64,000 nucleotides of DNA from Chitinophaga hostae (GTDB lineage Bacteria > Bacteroidota > Bacteroidia > Chitinophagales > Chitinophagaceae): assembly GCF_018224885.1 (NCBI RefSeq), contig NZ_JAGTXB010000023.1:62001-126000 (forward strand). Reading direction: 5' to 3'. Shown piece after piece: positions 1 through 8,989 of the stretch (within the stretch, counting starts at the first letter, position 1; every line of letters begins with the position of its first letter). The position numbers and the translations under genes are program-made. The notes below the pieces were generated by a model. It saw nothing but the letters and a program-made list of their open reading frames with translations. It was not told the DNA's origin and did not search any database.

Positions 1-420
1 CGCTACAGAAATGTGGAGGACAGTGTGCATTTGCCGGATATTCCCGGTGATATCTGGCGGAAGTTCCTGATGCGGTATATCCTGAAAGGAAAACATACCG
101 CCAATCAATTTGCCCGTATTGATCCTGCTAACGTATACGCCTATCCGGGAATCAACTATGTGATGGCCGGTGGTTATATCCTGAACATCGGGCTGGTATA
201 TAAGGATTATAACGGTGTAGAAGCTGTGGGCGCCCGTTTGCTGCTGCTGACAGACATCACCTATGACCCGGTTACATTTAAAAACAATCCTTATGTGTAT
301 GTATCGTCATCAGACATTCAGCCTACCAACGGGGTGATCCATGCATTAAATGTACGGCATCTGTTCAGCTTCCGGGGCGATTTTCTGAGAGAAGCCGAAC
401 AGGCGTTACAGCATCAATAA
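1..420 (+). CDS. C-terminal part of a fasciclin-like surface protein (5' end outside window)
   Basis: The reading frame is open from base 1, so this is the last 139 residues of a longer protein; the GTG at 13 is internal. The end reads SSDIQPTNGVIHALN followed by HLFSF, the pattern that closes a fasciclin (FAS1) domain (T-NGVIH-L). FAS1 proteins are adhesion or carbohydrate-associated surface proteins. In Bacteroidota they often follow SusC/SusD genes, and the next gene, a TIG/delta-60 lipoprotein 18 bases on, fits such a locus to the left. Fasciclin assignment is moderately sure; the substrate is unknown. Confidence 0.6.
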   Translation, partial: RYRNVEDSVHLPDIPGDIWRKFLMRYILKGKHTANQFARIDPANVYAYPGINYVMAGGYILNIGLVYKDYNGVEAVGARLLLLTDITYDPVTFKNNPYVYVSSSDIQPTNGVIHALNVRHLFSFRGDFLREAEQALQHQ

Positions 421-438
421 ACTATTAACGCATTCAGT

Positions 439-2028
439 ATGAAAAGATATATCTATTTAATAGCACTCCTGGCTGGTTTGGGCGCCTGTAAGAAGGAAAC
501 CGTTAGCACCAACGGGAAAAATCCCTACCAGGAAACGGTGTTGCCGGCCATTTCAATCAACAAGGACGGCATCAATCCTGTTAAAGGAAAGGTGGGAGAC
601 GAAGTAGTGATCGCTGGTAAAGGATTTGAAAAGAATAAGGATAAATTATCCATTCTCTTTAATGGGGTAAAAGCAGCGGTGGTATCACTAACGGATACAA
701 CTATACGAGTAAAAGTGCCTGCGCAGGCAGCCACCGGGAATGTAGCTGCTACAGTGGGGCAGCAGTACTTTTTCGGGCCTTTTTTCCGGGTACTGGGTAC
801 CTTTGAAATGGATACCACGTATCCCAGTCTCATTGGCGCCAACGGCGCTATTGGCGATATTATCCCGGTAGAAGACGGCAAGTACCTGGTGGTAGGAGAC
901 TTTACCACTTTCAACGGCGTAGACTATGATCGCAACCGGGTGGCCAGGATCAATCACAACGGTACATCGGATAATAGTTTTGGTTTAAGAAAGAACGGTA
1001 CCAATACCTATGTAAGCAAAGCCGCTATAGTACCGGGGCCTGAAAAGAAGTACCTGGTAGCAGGCGCCTTCAACAACTACGAAGGCGTTGCTTATGTAAA
1101 CAGCCTGGCGTTGCTGAATAATAACGGCACACTCGCAGCAGATAAAATAATTTTACCCTCCGGGAAAGACCTCACGGTATCCAAACTAAAAGGAGGTATT
1201 TCAGGGTCAGTGGGTAACCTGCATGTGCAGGCAGATGGGGGGATATTGCTCACAGGCAGTTTCCGTTTTTATGTACAGCCTAATTTCCAGTTAACCAGTT
1301 CCCTGGGACTGGATTCCGTGCATCTTGATTCCATACAGGTAAATGGTATGGTGCGTTTAACGCCGGATGGCGGGTTGGACAGCACCTATAATTACGACCT
1401 GGTAAAGCATATGGGGAAAGAAGGGCCGAATGGTTTTATTAACCGTTCTATCCTGTTGCCGGATGGAAAGATGCTGATTGCAGGTAATTTCACCAAATAC
1501 AACGGGCAAACGGTTAACCGTATCGCCAGGCTGAATGCCGATGGTTCGCTGGATCCCACATTTGTATCCGGCGCCGGCGCAGACCAGGCCATTGTAAATA
1601 TGGCAAGACAGGCAGATGGCAAGATCGTGCTGGTTGGCGGCTTTAATAACTTTGGCGGTACCTTGGTGCCCCATATAGCCCGTATTAATGCCAACGGAGT
1701 GGTAGACCCTACTTTTAATGCTGGAAAGGGCAGTAATGGCTTCTTTTACGATATCAGCTTTATGCCGGGCGGGCAGATTATTCTCAGTGGTATTTTCAGC
1801 CAGTTTGGCGATCTGCAGCGTAACAATATCATTGTATTGAATGCCGATGGTTCTATTCATCCTTCTTTCAATACCAATGGCGGTATCACCCTTAGCCCTG
1901 ATGCGGTGAGCGGCGGGATCATGAAAATTGTGCAGCAGGAGGGAGAGAAGTCGATGTTGCTGGTAGGTACCTTTACCAGGTTTGACTATCGTAACGCCAA
2001 TCGTATTGTGCGGATTGTTTATCCATAA
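439..2028 (+). CDS. TIG-domain and delta-60 repeat surface lipoprotein (DUF5008-like)
   Basis: A 529-residue protein with a lipoprotein signal (lipobox LGAC, Cys17). Residues about 35-120 look like an IPT/TIG immunoglobulin-like domain (GDEVVIAGKGF). The rest is a series of delta-60 type repeats such as LPDGKMLIAGNFTKYNG followed by RLNADGSLDPTF, which should fold as a beta-propeller. The product is probably exposed on the outer membrane and helps bind a glycan for a SusCD system encoded upstream of the window. It lies 18 bases after the fasciclin-like gene, so the two are likely co-transcribed. No catalytic residues are evident. Confidence 0.75.
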   Translation: MKRYIYLIALLAGLGACKKETVSTNGKNPYQETVLPAISINKDGINPVKGKVGDEVVIAGKGFEKNKDKLSILFNGVKAAVVSLTDTTIRVKVPAQAATGNVAATVGQQYFFGPFFRVLGTFEMDTTYPSLIGANGAIGDIIPVEDGKYLVVGDFTTFNGVDYDRNRVARINHNGTSDNSFGLRKNGTNTYVSKAAIVPGPEKKYLVAGAFNNYEGVAYVNSLALLNNNGTLAADKIILPSGKDLTVSKLKGGISGSVGNLHVQADGGILLTGSFRFYVQPNFQLTSSLGLDSVHLDSIQVNGMVRLTPDGGLDSTYNYDLVKHMGKEGPNGFINRSILLPDGKMLIAGNFTKYNGQTVNRIARLNADGSLDPTFVSGAGADQAIVNMARQADGKIVLVGGFNNFGGTLVPHIARINANGVVDPTFNAGKGSNGFFYDISFMPGGQIILSGIFSQFGDLQRNNIIVLNADGSIHPSFNTNGGITLSPDAVSGGIMKIVQQEGEKSMLLVGTFTRFDYRNANRIVRIVYP

Positions 2029-2054
2029 TCACTAAAAGCGGCCTACTGTTGTTT

Positions 2055-3074
2055 TCAGTCAGCGGCAGCCAGCGTAGAATTTCTTATCAGCAGCGTGGAG
2101 GGTATGACCTCCTGCTGCTCGGGGAGGGCAAAGCTGCTGCTTTTTAATGCTTTGAACAACAGTGCCGCCGCTGCTTTGCCCATATCAAAGGCAGGTTGGG
2201 TGATGGTGGTGAGGGAAGGATTTAAAAATTTTGCGGTGGAGAGGTTTGAAAACCCTATTACCTGCAGGTCGTGCGGGATCTGCAGGTGTAATGCCGCTGC
2301 CGCCTCGTATACGGCGGTGGCCAGTTTCTCTGTGGTGGCGATGATGCCGTCGTAATGTTCCTTTTGTATCGCCTTCTTTAGTAACTCATGGGTGGCAATG
2401 GTATCGTTGGAGCAATAGATAATGGAGGCTGCAGTAAAGGGCAGTTGATGATCGGCCAATGCCTGCCGGAAGCCCTCTGTTCGTTTATTGCTGATGGAAA
2501 GATGCCTGGAGGCCGACAGCATTACCGGTTGCCGGCATCCGCCGGCAATGAGGTGGGTGGTGGCTTTATAGGCAGCGGTAGCATCATCTGTGGTGATTTT
2601 GGCCGCGGTAATTTCCTCGCATACACGGTCGAAGAATACGATCGGTATTTCTTTTACCAGTTGTTCCAGCCCATGTTGAGCGGCAGCCGTTTCCGTTGTT
2701 ACAGATATCAGCACCCCGTCTACCCGGCCACTCTGGAAATCTCTCAGTATAGCCTGTTCTTTCTGAAAACTCTCATGCGTCAGGTAAATAAGCACATGGT
2801 AGCCTTTTTCCTGCGCAACGGATTCGATGCCGTTAATGGCTTCTGCAAAAAAACTGTCGGCCACCTCCGGAATAACCACTGCGATGGTATTGCTGGCCTT
2901 TTTTCTCAGGCTGCTGGCATATGGATTGGGCACATAGTTCAGCTCTGCCGCCAGTGCAAGCACCCGCTGCTTTGTTTCCTCGCTGATTTCGTGGCTGTTG
3001 TTCAACGCTTTTGAGATGGTGGCAGTAGATAACTGCAATCTTTCCGCCAGCATCCTGATCGTGACATTTTCCAT
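2055..3074 (-). CDS. LacI-family transcriptional regulator
   Basis: A 339-residue protein with an N-terminal helix-turn-helix (TIRMLAERLQLSTATISKAL), the hinge segment ISEETKQRVLALAAEL and a periplasmic-binding-protein-like effector domain starting at NTIAVVIPEV. It is divergent from inositol oxygenase and the symporter. A LacI-type palindrome lies 15 bases before its start. It probably controls itself and the inositol genes, with inositol or a derivative as effector; that link is inferred from position. Confidence 0.9.
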   Translation of the reverse strand: MENVTIRMLAERLQLSTATISKALNNSHEISEETKQRVLALAAELNYVPNPYASSLRKKASNTIAVVIPEVADSFFAEAINGIESVAQEKGYHVLIYLTHESFQKEQAILRDFQSGRVDGVLISVTTETAAAQHGLEQLVKEIPIVFFDRVCEEITAAKITTDDATAAYKATTHLIAGGCRQPVMLSASRHLSISNKRTEGFRQALADHQLPFTAASIIYCSNDTIATHELLKKAIQKEHYDGIIATTEKLATAVYEAAAALHLQIPHDLQVIGFSNLSTAKFLNPSLTTITQPAFDMGKAAAALLFKALKSSSFALPEQQEVIPSTLLIRNSTLAAAD

Positions 3075-3089
3075 ATGATACCCCGTGTT

Positions 3090-3105
3090 ACTTAATCGGT
3101 TAAGT
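3090..3105. promoter_or_regulatory. LacI-type operator
   Basis: ACTTAATCGGTTAAGT is a 16-base near-perfect palindrome with the central CG step typical of LacI/PurR-family sites. It sits in the divergent region between the LacI gene and inositol oxygenase. The likely binder is the adjacent regulator. I found no second copy before the symporter at 4257. Confidence 0.65.
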
Positions 3106-3201
3106 AAATAAAGTTATTCTATTATGCGGAAGATTTTTAAAAAGATCGCATATTAGAGCAGGATATTTTCTTCTTTTCCACGAACTTTTAAAAATCTTGA
3201 C

Positions 3202-4086
3202 ATGATGGATAACGTTAACGGGCAGCCGAATCCTGCTCCACTGGAATCACTGGATCAATGGGAGGATGATTTACTCCAGCGATATCCTGATCCTGCCAAT
3301 ATCAACAAGGAAAAAAGCACCGCTGAATTCCGCAACTATGCGACGCCTCCGAGAGATACGGTACGCGAGTTTTACCGCCTTAATCATACTTACCAGTCAT
3401 ATGCTTTTGTAAAACAGAAGGAGCAGGAGTTTCTTTCTTTTAACAAAAGGGAGATGTCGGTTTGGGATGCATTTGATTTCCTGAATCAGTTGGTCGATGA
3501 CTCTGATCCGGATACTGACCTGGACCAGTTTCAGCACCTGCTGCAAACATCAGAAGCGATCCGCGCCGACGGTCACCCCGACTGGATGGTGCTGACAGGG
3601 TTGTTTCATGACATGGGCAAAGTACTGTGCTTATTTGGTGAGCCGCAATGGGCAGTAGTAGGAGATACTTTCCCGGTAGGTTGCGCATTTTCCGATAAAA
3701 TTGTTTTCCCGGAATTCTTCAAAAATAATCCGGATATCAACAACCCGGACTATAACACTAAATATGGCGTGTATGAACCCAATTGCGGCTTACACGATGT
3801 ACACCTGAGCTGGGGCCACGACGAATATATTTACCAGATCATGAAGGACCATTTGCCTGAACCGGCCCTGTACATGCTGCGCTACCATTCTTTTTATCCG
3901 CAGCACCGGGAGCATGCCTATGGGCACCTGATGAATGCGCATGATGTGGAAATGTTTAAATGGGTAGACCTGTTCAATCCATACGACCTGTACTCCAAAA
4001 GTCCTGTTCCGCCGGACTGGAAAGTATTGAGGCCGTATTATGAGGACCTGGTTGCGAAATATCTGCCGTCTACTTTAAAATTCTGA
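3202..4086 (+). CDS. myo-inositol oxygenase (MIOX)
   Basis: A 294-residue protein matching the MIOX family over its whole length. It is predicted to cleave myo-inositol with O2 to D-glucuronate using a mixed-valent di-iron centre in an HD-domain fold. All six iron ligands known from the mammalian enzyme can be placed: H112 (QHLLQT), H136 and D137 (HDMGK), H206 (WGHDEY), H229 (RYHSFY) and D256 (WVDLFNPYD). MIOX is mainly a eukaryotic family, with bacterial members reported in some groups including Bacteroidota. The following symporter and the divergent LacI gene suggest an inositol uptake and oxidation unit. The start could be either of two consecutive ATG codons. Confidence 0.93.
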   Translation: MMDNVNGQPNPAPLESLDQWEDDLLQRYPDPANINKEKSTAEFRNYATPPRDTVREFYRLNHTYQSYAFVKQKEQEFLSFNKREMSVWDAFDFLNQLVDDSDPDTDLDQFQHLLQTSEAIRADGHPDWMVLTGLFHDMGKVLCLFGEPQWAVVGDTFPVGCAFSDKIVFPEFFKNNPDINNPDYNTKYGVYEPNCGLHDVHLSWGHDEYIYQIMKDHLPEPALYMLRYHSFYPQHREHAYGHLMNAHDVEMFKWVDLFNPYDLYSKSPVPPDWKVLRPYYEDLVAKYLPSTLKF

Positions 4087-4256
4087 CCGGCACACAAGTA
4101 AGGTATACAAAGGATTATCGGGGATGGGTGCAGCGTACATACCACATCACATCCATCCGGATAGTCCTTTTTGATTTTTCCCATAGCGGAAAGTATTATA
4201 TTCAATCCAGGTATTAATATCCACGTCATTAAACTGCTGATCAACCCGATCCACTT

Positions 4257-5948
4257 ATGAGTAATCAACTTGTTCTGAAAGACTACCTGGTTTTTGCGTT
4301 GTATTTTATTATTGTTGCAGCTTACGGTTACTGGATTTATAAAAGGAAGAAGAAGGGGGTAGTAAGTGCATCGAAGAATTTTTTCCTGGCAGAGGGATCG
4401 CTTACCTGGTGGGCTATTGGCGCCTCTATTATTGCTTCCAATATTTCTGCCGAACAATTTATAGGTATGAGCGGCGATGGCTTTTTTGTAGGCATTGCCG
4501 TATCGGTGTATGAATGGGTAGGCGCCGCTGCGTTGATTATTGTGGCCGTGTTCCTGATGCCGGTGTATATCAAAAACAAGATATACACTATGCCGCAGTT
4601 TTTGAAAACGCGGTACAATGAAACGGTAGCGTTAATTATGTCTGTATTCTGGTTGTTCCTGTATGTGTTTGTGAACCTTACTTCCATTCTTTACCTCGGT
4701 GCGTTGGCCATCAACGGGTTGCTGGGCGGGGCTTACTTCCACGAAGTGATGGTGGCGCTGGCTATCTTCTCCGTAATTATTACCCTGGGGGGAATGAAGG
4801 TAATTGGTTATACCGATGTAATACAGGTAGGGGTATTGATTATTGGCGGACTGGCTACTACCTATATGGCGCTCACGGTAGTGAGTGAAAAATTTGGAAT
4901 GGGGAAAGATGTATTGGCGGGTTTTAATATACTGATGCAGGAAGCGCCGGATCATTTTCATATGATGCTGAGAAAGCCCGCTGCAGCGGCTCCGCAGGAC
5001 TATGTAAACAAATACCTGATCCTCCCTGGTTTTGGAATGTATGTTGCCGGACAGTGGATCAGTAACCTGAACTACTGGGGATGTAACCAGTATATTACCC
5101 AGCGGGCGTTGGGAGCCGATCTGCAAACAGCGCGCACGGGTATTTTATTTGCAGGGCTGCTCAAAATACTGATGCCGGTAATCGTAATGCTGCCGGGTGT
5201 GGTAGCCTATGTACTTTATCAGCATGGGCATTTACCGCAGCTGGAAGGAGGACATAAAGACGGTGCATATGCTGCCATTCTTACCCTGCTGCCTGCCGGC
5301 CTGAAAGGCCTGGCTATTGCGGCGCTTACGGCGGCCATTGTGGCTTCGCTGGCAGGGAAATCGAATAGTATTTCCACCATTTTTACATTGGATGTTTATA
5401 AGAAATATATCAACACAAAGGCCGATGAAAAACAGTTAGTATGGACAGGCCGGCTCACTATTGTAGCGGCGATCGTTATTGGTGTATTGTTCACCTGGAA
5501 TGATGTGCTGGATATTGGCGGCGCCGGCGGATATACCTTTGTGCAGAAGTATTCCAGCTTTATCAGCCCCGGTGTGTTTGCTACTTTTATTTTAGGGATG
5601 TTCTGGAAAAGAACCAGCGGTACGGCCGCTATTGCAGGAATTATTACCGGGTTTGCCGCTTCCCTGTTCTTTAACCAGGTGGCGGTAACGTTATTCGGTC
5701 CTGAAACCATTCTCTATTCTGCATTTCACAATGCAAAGGGAGAATATGAAATACCGTTTTTTATCAGCCTTGGATGGTCGTTTTTAACCACAGTGCTGGT
5801 AATGGTGGGTATTAGCCTGGCCGGACCCAAAGTGAGCGCCAAAGCATTTGTGCTCGATTATGAAATGTTTAAGCTGAAGCCGTCTTCCGTAATATTGATT
5901 GTAACGATCTTATTGTTACTGTCGGTTATTTATGTGAGGTTCTGGTAA
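4257..5948 (+). CDS. sodium/solute symporter (SSS family), probable inositol or sugar transporter
   Basis: A 563-residue polytopic membrane protein with about 14 hydrophobic segments. It carries SSS/SGLT features: GSLTWWAIGASIIASNISAEQ near residues 45-65, the motif YTMPQFLKTRYN, and a later GGYTFVQKYSSFISPG segment. It is predicted to import a polyol or sugar with Na+. It follows inositol oxygenase by 170 bases on the same strand and ends before a strong terminator, so myo-inositol is the natural guess for substrate. That guess is inference; SSS members also carry glucose, galactose or sialic acid. Confidence 0.85.
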   Translation: MSNQLVLKDYLVFALYFIIVAAYGYWIYKRKKKGVVSASKNFFLAEGSLTWWAIGASIIASNISAEQFIGMSGDGFFVGIAVSVYEWVGAAALIIVAVFLMPVYIKNKIYTMPQFLKTRYNETVALIMSVFWLFLYVFVNLTSILYLGALAINGLLGGAYFHEVMVALAIFSVIITLGGMKVIGYTDVIQVGVLIIGGLATTYMALTVVSEKFGMGKDVLAGFNILMQEAPDHFHMMLRKPAAAAPQDYVNKYLILPGFGMYVAGQWISNLNYWGCNQYITQRALGADLQTARTGILFAGLLKILMPVIVMLPGVVAYVLYQHGHLPQLEGGHKDGAYAAILTLLPAGLKGLAIAALTAAIVASLAGKSNSISTIFTLDVYKKYINTKADEKQLVWTGRLTIVAAIVIGVLFTWNDVLDIGGAGGYTFVQKYSSFISPGVFATFILGMFWKRTSGTAAIAGIITGFAASLFFNQVAVTLFGPETILYSAFHNAKGEYEIPFFISLGWSFLTTVLVMVGISLAGPKVSAKAFVLDYEMFKLKPSSVILIVTILLLLSVIYVRFW

Positions 5949-5980
5949 TCGCATATATACTCGCTGTCTACTTGTTGTTA

Positions 5981-6013
5981 TAGCTGCTGCGGATTGCAGC
6001 AGCTATTTTTTTT
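5981..6013 (+). terminator. Rho-independent terminator after the inositol operon
   Basis: A perfect 10-bp stem (TAGCTGCTGC / GCAGCAGCTA) with loop GGATT is followed by eight T residues. It lies 32 bases after the symporter stop and just before the convergent oxidoreductase gene. Confidence 0.9.
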
Positions 6014-6020
6014 ACCGGCC

Positions 6021-6974
6021 CTATACATTTACCACGATCTTTCCCTGTGTTTTTCCACCAGCCACCTTCTCATGTGCCTTTCCCATTTCTTCAAAGGGGA
6101 AGGTTTCCGCGATGTCAGAATGCAGGGCGCCCTGTTCCAGCAGCGATGCGATTGAACTGATGTCTTTTCCGTCGGAATTTACTGTCAGGCGGTGTACATA
6201 TACATTTTTCGCAGCGGCTTGCTGTTTAAAAGCGTCGTCGGGGAAAACGAGCAGACTAATCAGCCGGCCGTTGTTTTTAACGGCTGAGAGGGAGCGTTCC
6301 AGGTGACCGGGGATGCCCAGTGAGTCGAGTACAATATCTGCATCGGTGACGAGGCTTTCGAATGGCTGCTGGTTGTAATCGATGTATTCGTTGGCGCCAA
6401 AGCTGAGTACCCCTTCTTTTTTAGCGGCAGAAGCGGTGCCGATTACGTAGGCGCCGAAATGTTTGGCTATTTGTACAGCATAGTGGCCAACGCCGCCGGC
6501 AGCAGCATGGATCAGGACTTTATCACCTTTCTTTACCTGGCCATGTACTACCAGCGCCTGCCAGGCTGTGAGGGCTGCGAGGGAGGCGGCAGCGGCTTTT
6601 TCGTAGGTGGTGTTGGCAGGTTTCAGGGCCACATGATCAGCGGGTGCTGCCACGTATTCTGCATAAGCGCTGCCCTGACCGGGGAAGTTGACCATACCGA
6701 AAACAGCATCGCCTGTTTTGAAGTCCTTTACATCCTTACCGGTGGCTACCACTTCGCCGGCGATGTCCCAGCCCAGGATGATGTCGGCGCCTTCGGCGGG
6801 CCGTACAATGCCTTGCAGTGCGCCGGCGTTGCCTCTTACAAAGGCATCAACCGGGTTAATAGCAATAGCTTTGTTCTGAATCAGTACTTCGTTGTCTTTT
6901 ATAGCGGGAACAGGCACTTCTTTAATAACCAGGTTTTCCACGCCGCCAGTCTGTTGTAATACGATTGCTTTCAT
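6021..6974 (-). CDS. zinc-independent quinone oxidoreductase-like NADP-dependent dehydrogenase
   Basis: A 317-residue MDR-superfamily protein, started at MKAIVLQQTGG. A start 12 codons further up would add a tail unlike the family. It has the GroES-like N-terminal domain and the cofactor-binding stretch VLIHAAAGGVGHYAVQIAKH (AxxGxVG type, NADPH). The catalytic-zinc Cys/His set of true alcohol dehydrogenases is absent, which points to quinone or enone reduction. It is transcribed away from an AraC-family gene 101 bases off, which may control it. Substrate unknown. Confidence 0.88.
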   Translation of the reverse strand: MKAIVLQQTGGVENLVIKEVPVPAIKDNEVLIQNKAIAINPVDAFVRGNAGALQGIVRPAEGADIILGWDIAGEVVATGKDVKDFKTGDAVFGMVNFPGQGSAYAEYVAAPADHVALKPANTTYEKAAAASLAALTAWQALVVHGQVKKGDKVLIHAAAGGVGHYAVQIAKHFGAYVIGTASAAKKEGVLSFGANEYIDYNQQPFESLVTDADIVLDSLGIPGHLERSLSAVKNNGRLISLLVFPDDAFKQQAAAKNVYVHRLTVNSDGKDISSIASLLEQGALHSDIAETFPFEEMGKAHEKVAGGKTQGKIVVNV

Positions 6975-7075
6975 ATCTGATAATTTGTTTTTTGTGATTT
7001 GATAAATCAAAATTCCAATAAATTTGCAGTTATCCCCTTGTACAAACAGGGGTTCATTTTGTATATTATCAGGTT

Positions 7076-7960
7076 ATGGAAGTCATCAATCTTTTTAAGC
7101 CATTTGATATTATGTATGTGGAGGAAGAAAACTGTCCGATGGGAAAGCACCGGAACAATTTCTTTGAGCTGTTGTATATCCTGAAGGGAACGGGAGAACT
7201 CCATAACAACCAGCATGTGGTGGAATATGGGCCGGAAAATCTCTTCCTGTTCATGCCCCAGGATACTCATTATACCCGGATCAAAGAAAAGACGGCCTTT
7301 ATATTTGTGCGTTTTAACGGTATTTACCTGGAAGCGCAGCGTGCTGGTAATCCCCACAGCAACCTGGGCGACTGGGCAAAGAAACTGGAGTATATCTTCC
7401 ATAATAACCAGCATTTCCCGGGTTGTATATTGCGTAATATGGATGATAAGCCCATCGTGAGAGCGTTGGTGAATGCGCTGATCCTGGAGTATCCGAAAGA
7501 GCAATCCATGCGAAACGAGGTGGTGCAGCAGCTGGTGAACACCATCATTACTATTGTGGCCCGTAATGTAGCGCAGGTGCAGCCGGAAAAAAGTGTGGTA
7601 AACAGTGAGATCTCCAACGAAATTATCAGCTATATCCACCAGAACATATACTACCCGGAAAAGCTCCGGGCAGAGAAGCTGGCGGCGCGGTTTAACATCT
7701 CACAAAATTATATCAGTGAATACGTGAAGAAGGTAACCGGTGAAAGCATACAGCGCTATGTGACCAATTACAAACTGAAACTGGTGGAAACACGCTTGCA
7801 GTACAGCGATATGCGCATGAGTGAAATAGTGGAGGAGCTGGGCTTTACGGACGAAAGCCATTTAAACAGAACGTTTAAGAAATATACCGGTATTAACCCT
7901 ACCGACTTCCGGAAGAAGATGTGGGCGGAAAAAAATTACCAGCCGGGTATGAGCGGCTGA
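7076..7960 (+). CDS. AraC-family transcriptional regulator
   Basis: A 294-residue protein with an N-terminal cupin-like sensor domain (HRNNFFELLYILKGTGELH) and a C-terminal double helix-turn-helix of AraC type from about residue 190. The latter includes AEKLAARFNISQNYISEYVKK and the signature HLNRTFKKYTGINPTDFRK. It is divergent from the oxidoreductase gene, its most likely target. The ligand cannot be read from sequence. Confidence 0.88.
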   Translation: MEVINLFKPFDIMYVEEENCPMGKHRNNFFELLYILKGTGELHNNQHVVEYGPENLFLFMPQDTHYTRIKEKTAFIFVRFNGIYLEAQRAGNPHSNLGDWAKKLEYIFHNNQHFPGCILRNMDDKPIVRALVNALILEYPKEQSMRNEVVQQLVNTIITIVARNVAQVQPEKSVVNSEISNEIISYIHQNIYYPEKLRAEKLAARFNISQNYISEYVKKVTGESIQRYVTNYKLKLVETRLQYSDMRMSEIVEELGFTDESHLNRTFKKYTGINPTDFRKKMWAEKNYQPGMSG

Positions 7961-7976
7961 TAAATTTTTATAGCGA

Positions 7977-8621
7977 TTACATGGTGAGCAATACCGCCAC
8001 ATAATGGCAAACGGCGGCTGCCAGTACCAGGAAATGCCAGATGGCATGCGTATAGGTGTATTTATCCCAGATATAAAAGATGACGCCGATCGTATATAAC
8101 CCACCTCCGATAGCCAGCATAATCATGACCGGTAGCGGCAGCGTTTCAAAAAATCTGCGGCCTCCTGCCACCATGATCCAGCCCATGGCCAGGTAAATGA
8201 TGGTGGAAACAATATCATATTTTCCTGTAAACCAGATCTTAAAGAAAACGCCTACCAGCGTAAGTCCCCATAGTACGGATAACAACGTAATACCAAACGC
8301 ATTATTCATATATACCAACAGGAAAGGCGTGTAGGTGCCTGCAATCAAAAAATAAATGCTGATATGGTCCAATACGAGGAAAAGTTTTTTGATGGCTACT
8401 TCCTGCGATAAATGGTAGATCGTTGAATTGGTAAAAAGTAATATAAAGCAAAATGTATAAATACAGGCGCCTACTATACCCGGTGTGTTATTGTGGGTGG
8501 CGGCAATACCTGCCAGCATAGGCAGTGCGCTTACACCAAAAATGATTCCCAGTCCATGTATCAGGCCATTTACGATTTCCTGTTTACGGGTGTATCCCGT
8601 TTCATTCTTACTCACCGGCAT
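7977..8621 (-). CDS. hemolysin III / PAQR-family membrane protein
   Basis: A 214-residue protein with seven hydrophobic segments. Family motifs include the N-terminal EIVNGLIHGLG, the STIYHL segment, the LDHISIYFLIAGTYTPF signature and the C-terminal HAIWHFLVLAAAVCHY. The His and Asp residues of the PAQR metal site are present (H in IYHL, D in LDHIS, two His in HAIWHF). It is probably an inner-membrane hydrolase-like protein of unclear physiological role; true haemolysis is not implied. It converges with the AraC gene with 16 bases between them. Confidence 0.9.
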   Translation of the reverse strand: MPVSKNETGYTRKQEIVNGLIHGLGIIFGVSALPMLAGIAATHNNTPGIVGACIYTFCFILLFTNSTIYHLSQEVAIKKLFLVLDHISIYFLIAGTYTPFLLVYMNNAFGITLLSVLWGLTLVGVFFKIWFTGKYDIVSTIIYLAMGWIMVAGGRRFFETLPLPVMIMLAIGGGLYTIGVIFYIWDKYTYTHAIWHFLVLAAAVCHYVAVLLTM

Positions 8622-8694
8622 TCTTCAAATTTTCTTCTGTTAAGTCTTGCTGCGAAGCATAGTGGTTCCGTTTTTTACGCATTCGCTATCCCCA

Positions 8695-8702
8695 CAAAAG
8701 TA
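8695..8702 (-). promoter_or_regulatory. candidate -7 promoter box for the hemolysin III gene
   Basis: On the minus strand this reads TACTTTTG, matching the Bacteroidota -7 consensus TAnnTTTG, 73 bases before the ATG. No good TTTG -33 box is seen at the proper distance, so this is tentative. Confidence 0.35.
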
Positions 8703-8753
8703 GCGACAATATACATAACTGCGGGATCGAGTTTATCGATACAGATATTGTTG

Positions 8754-8786
8754 TTAGCTGTTAGCTATTAGCAGTTAGCAGTTAGC
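8754..8786. repeat. heptanucleotide TTAGCNN tandem repeat
   Basis: Four full 7-base units (TTAGCTG, TTAGCTA, TTAGCAG, TTAGCAG) plus a final TTAGC. The array lies in the 368-base gap 8622-8989 between hemolysin III and the DUF4382 gene. Similar TTTTAGC/ATTAGC heptamers recur just after the DUF4382 gene at both ends of the large palindrome, so that gene is bracketed by them. I see nothing else in this gap apart from the promoter box noted at 8695. Confidence 0.8.
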
Positions 8787-8989
8787 CAACTGCTGACGGT
8801 TAATCCCGGTATGGTTTTTGTTTTTGCGCTGGTATCACACTTGTTACTACTGTAGAAAGCCTTCTGAACGAGATTTGCCAGCAACCATTTAGCTATATTC
8901 TTACATGTTGATAATTTTGCATATCAAATATTTATCTTTATCATTTAAGTGGTAATTTAAACCAACAACTGTTATTTAATTTTTAGATC

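Noticed and set aside
8754..8786. Heptamer array as a CRISPR
   Set aside because: Units are 7 bases with no spacers and no cas genes are nearby; it is a simple tandem repeat.
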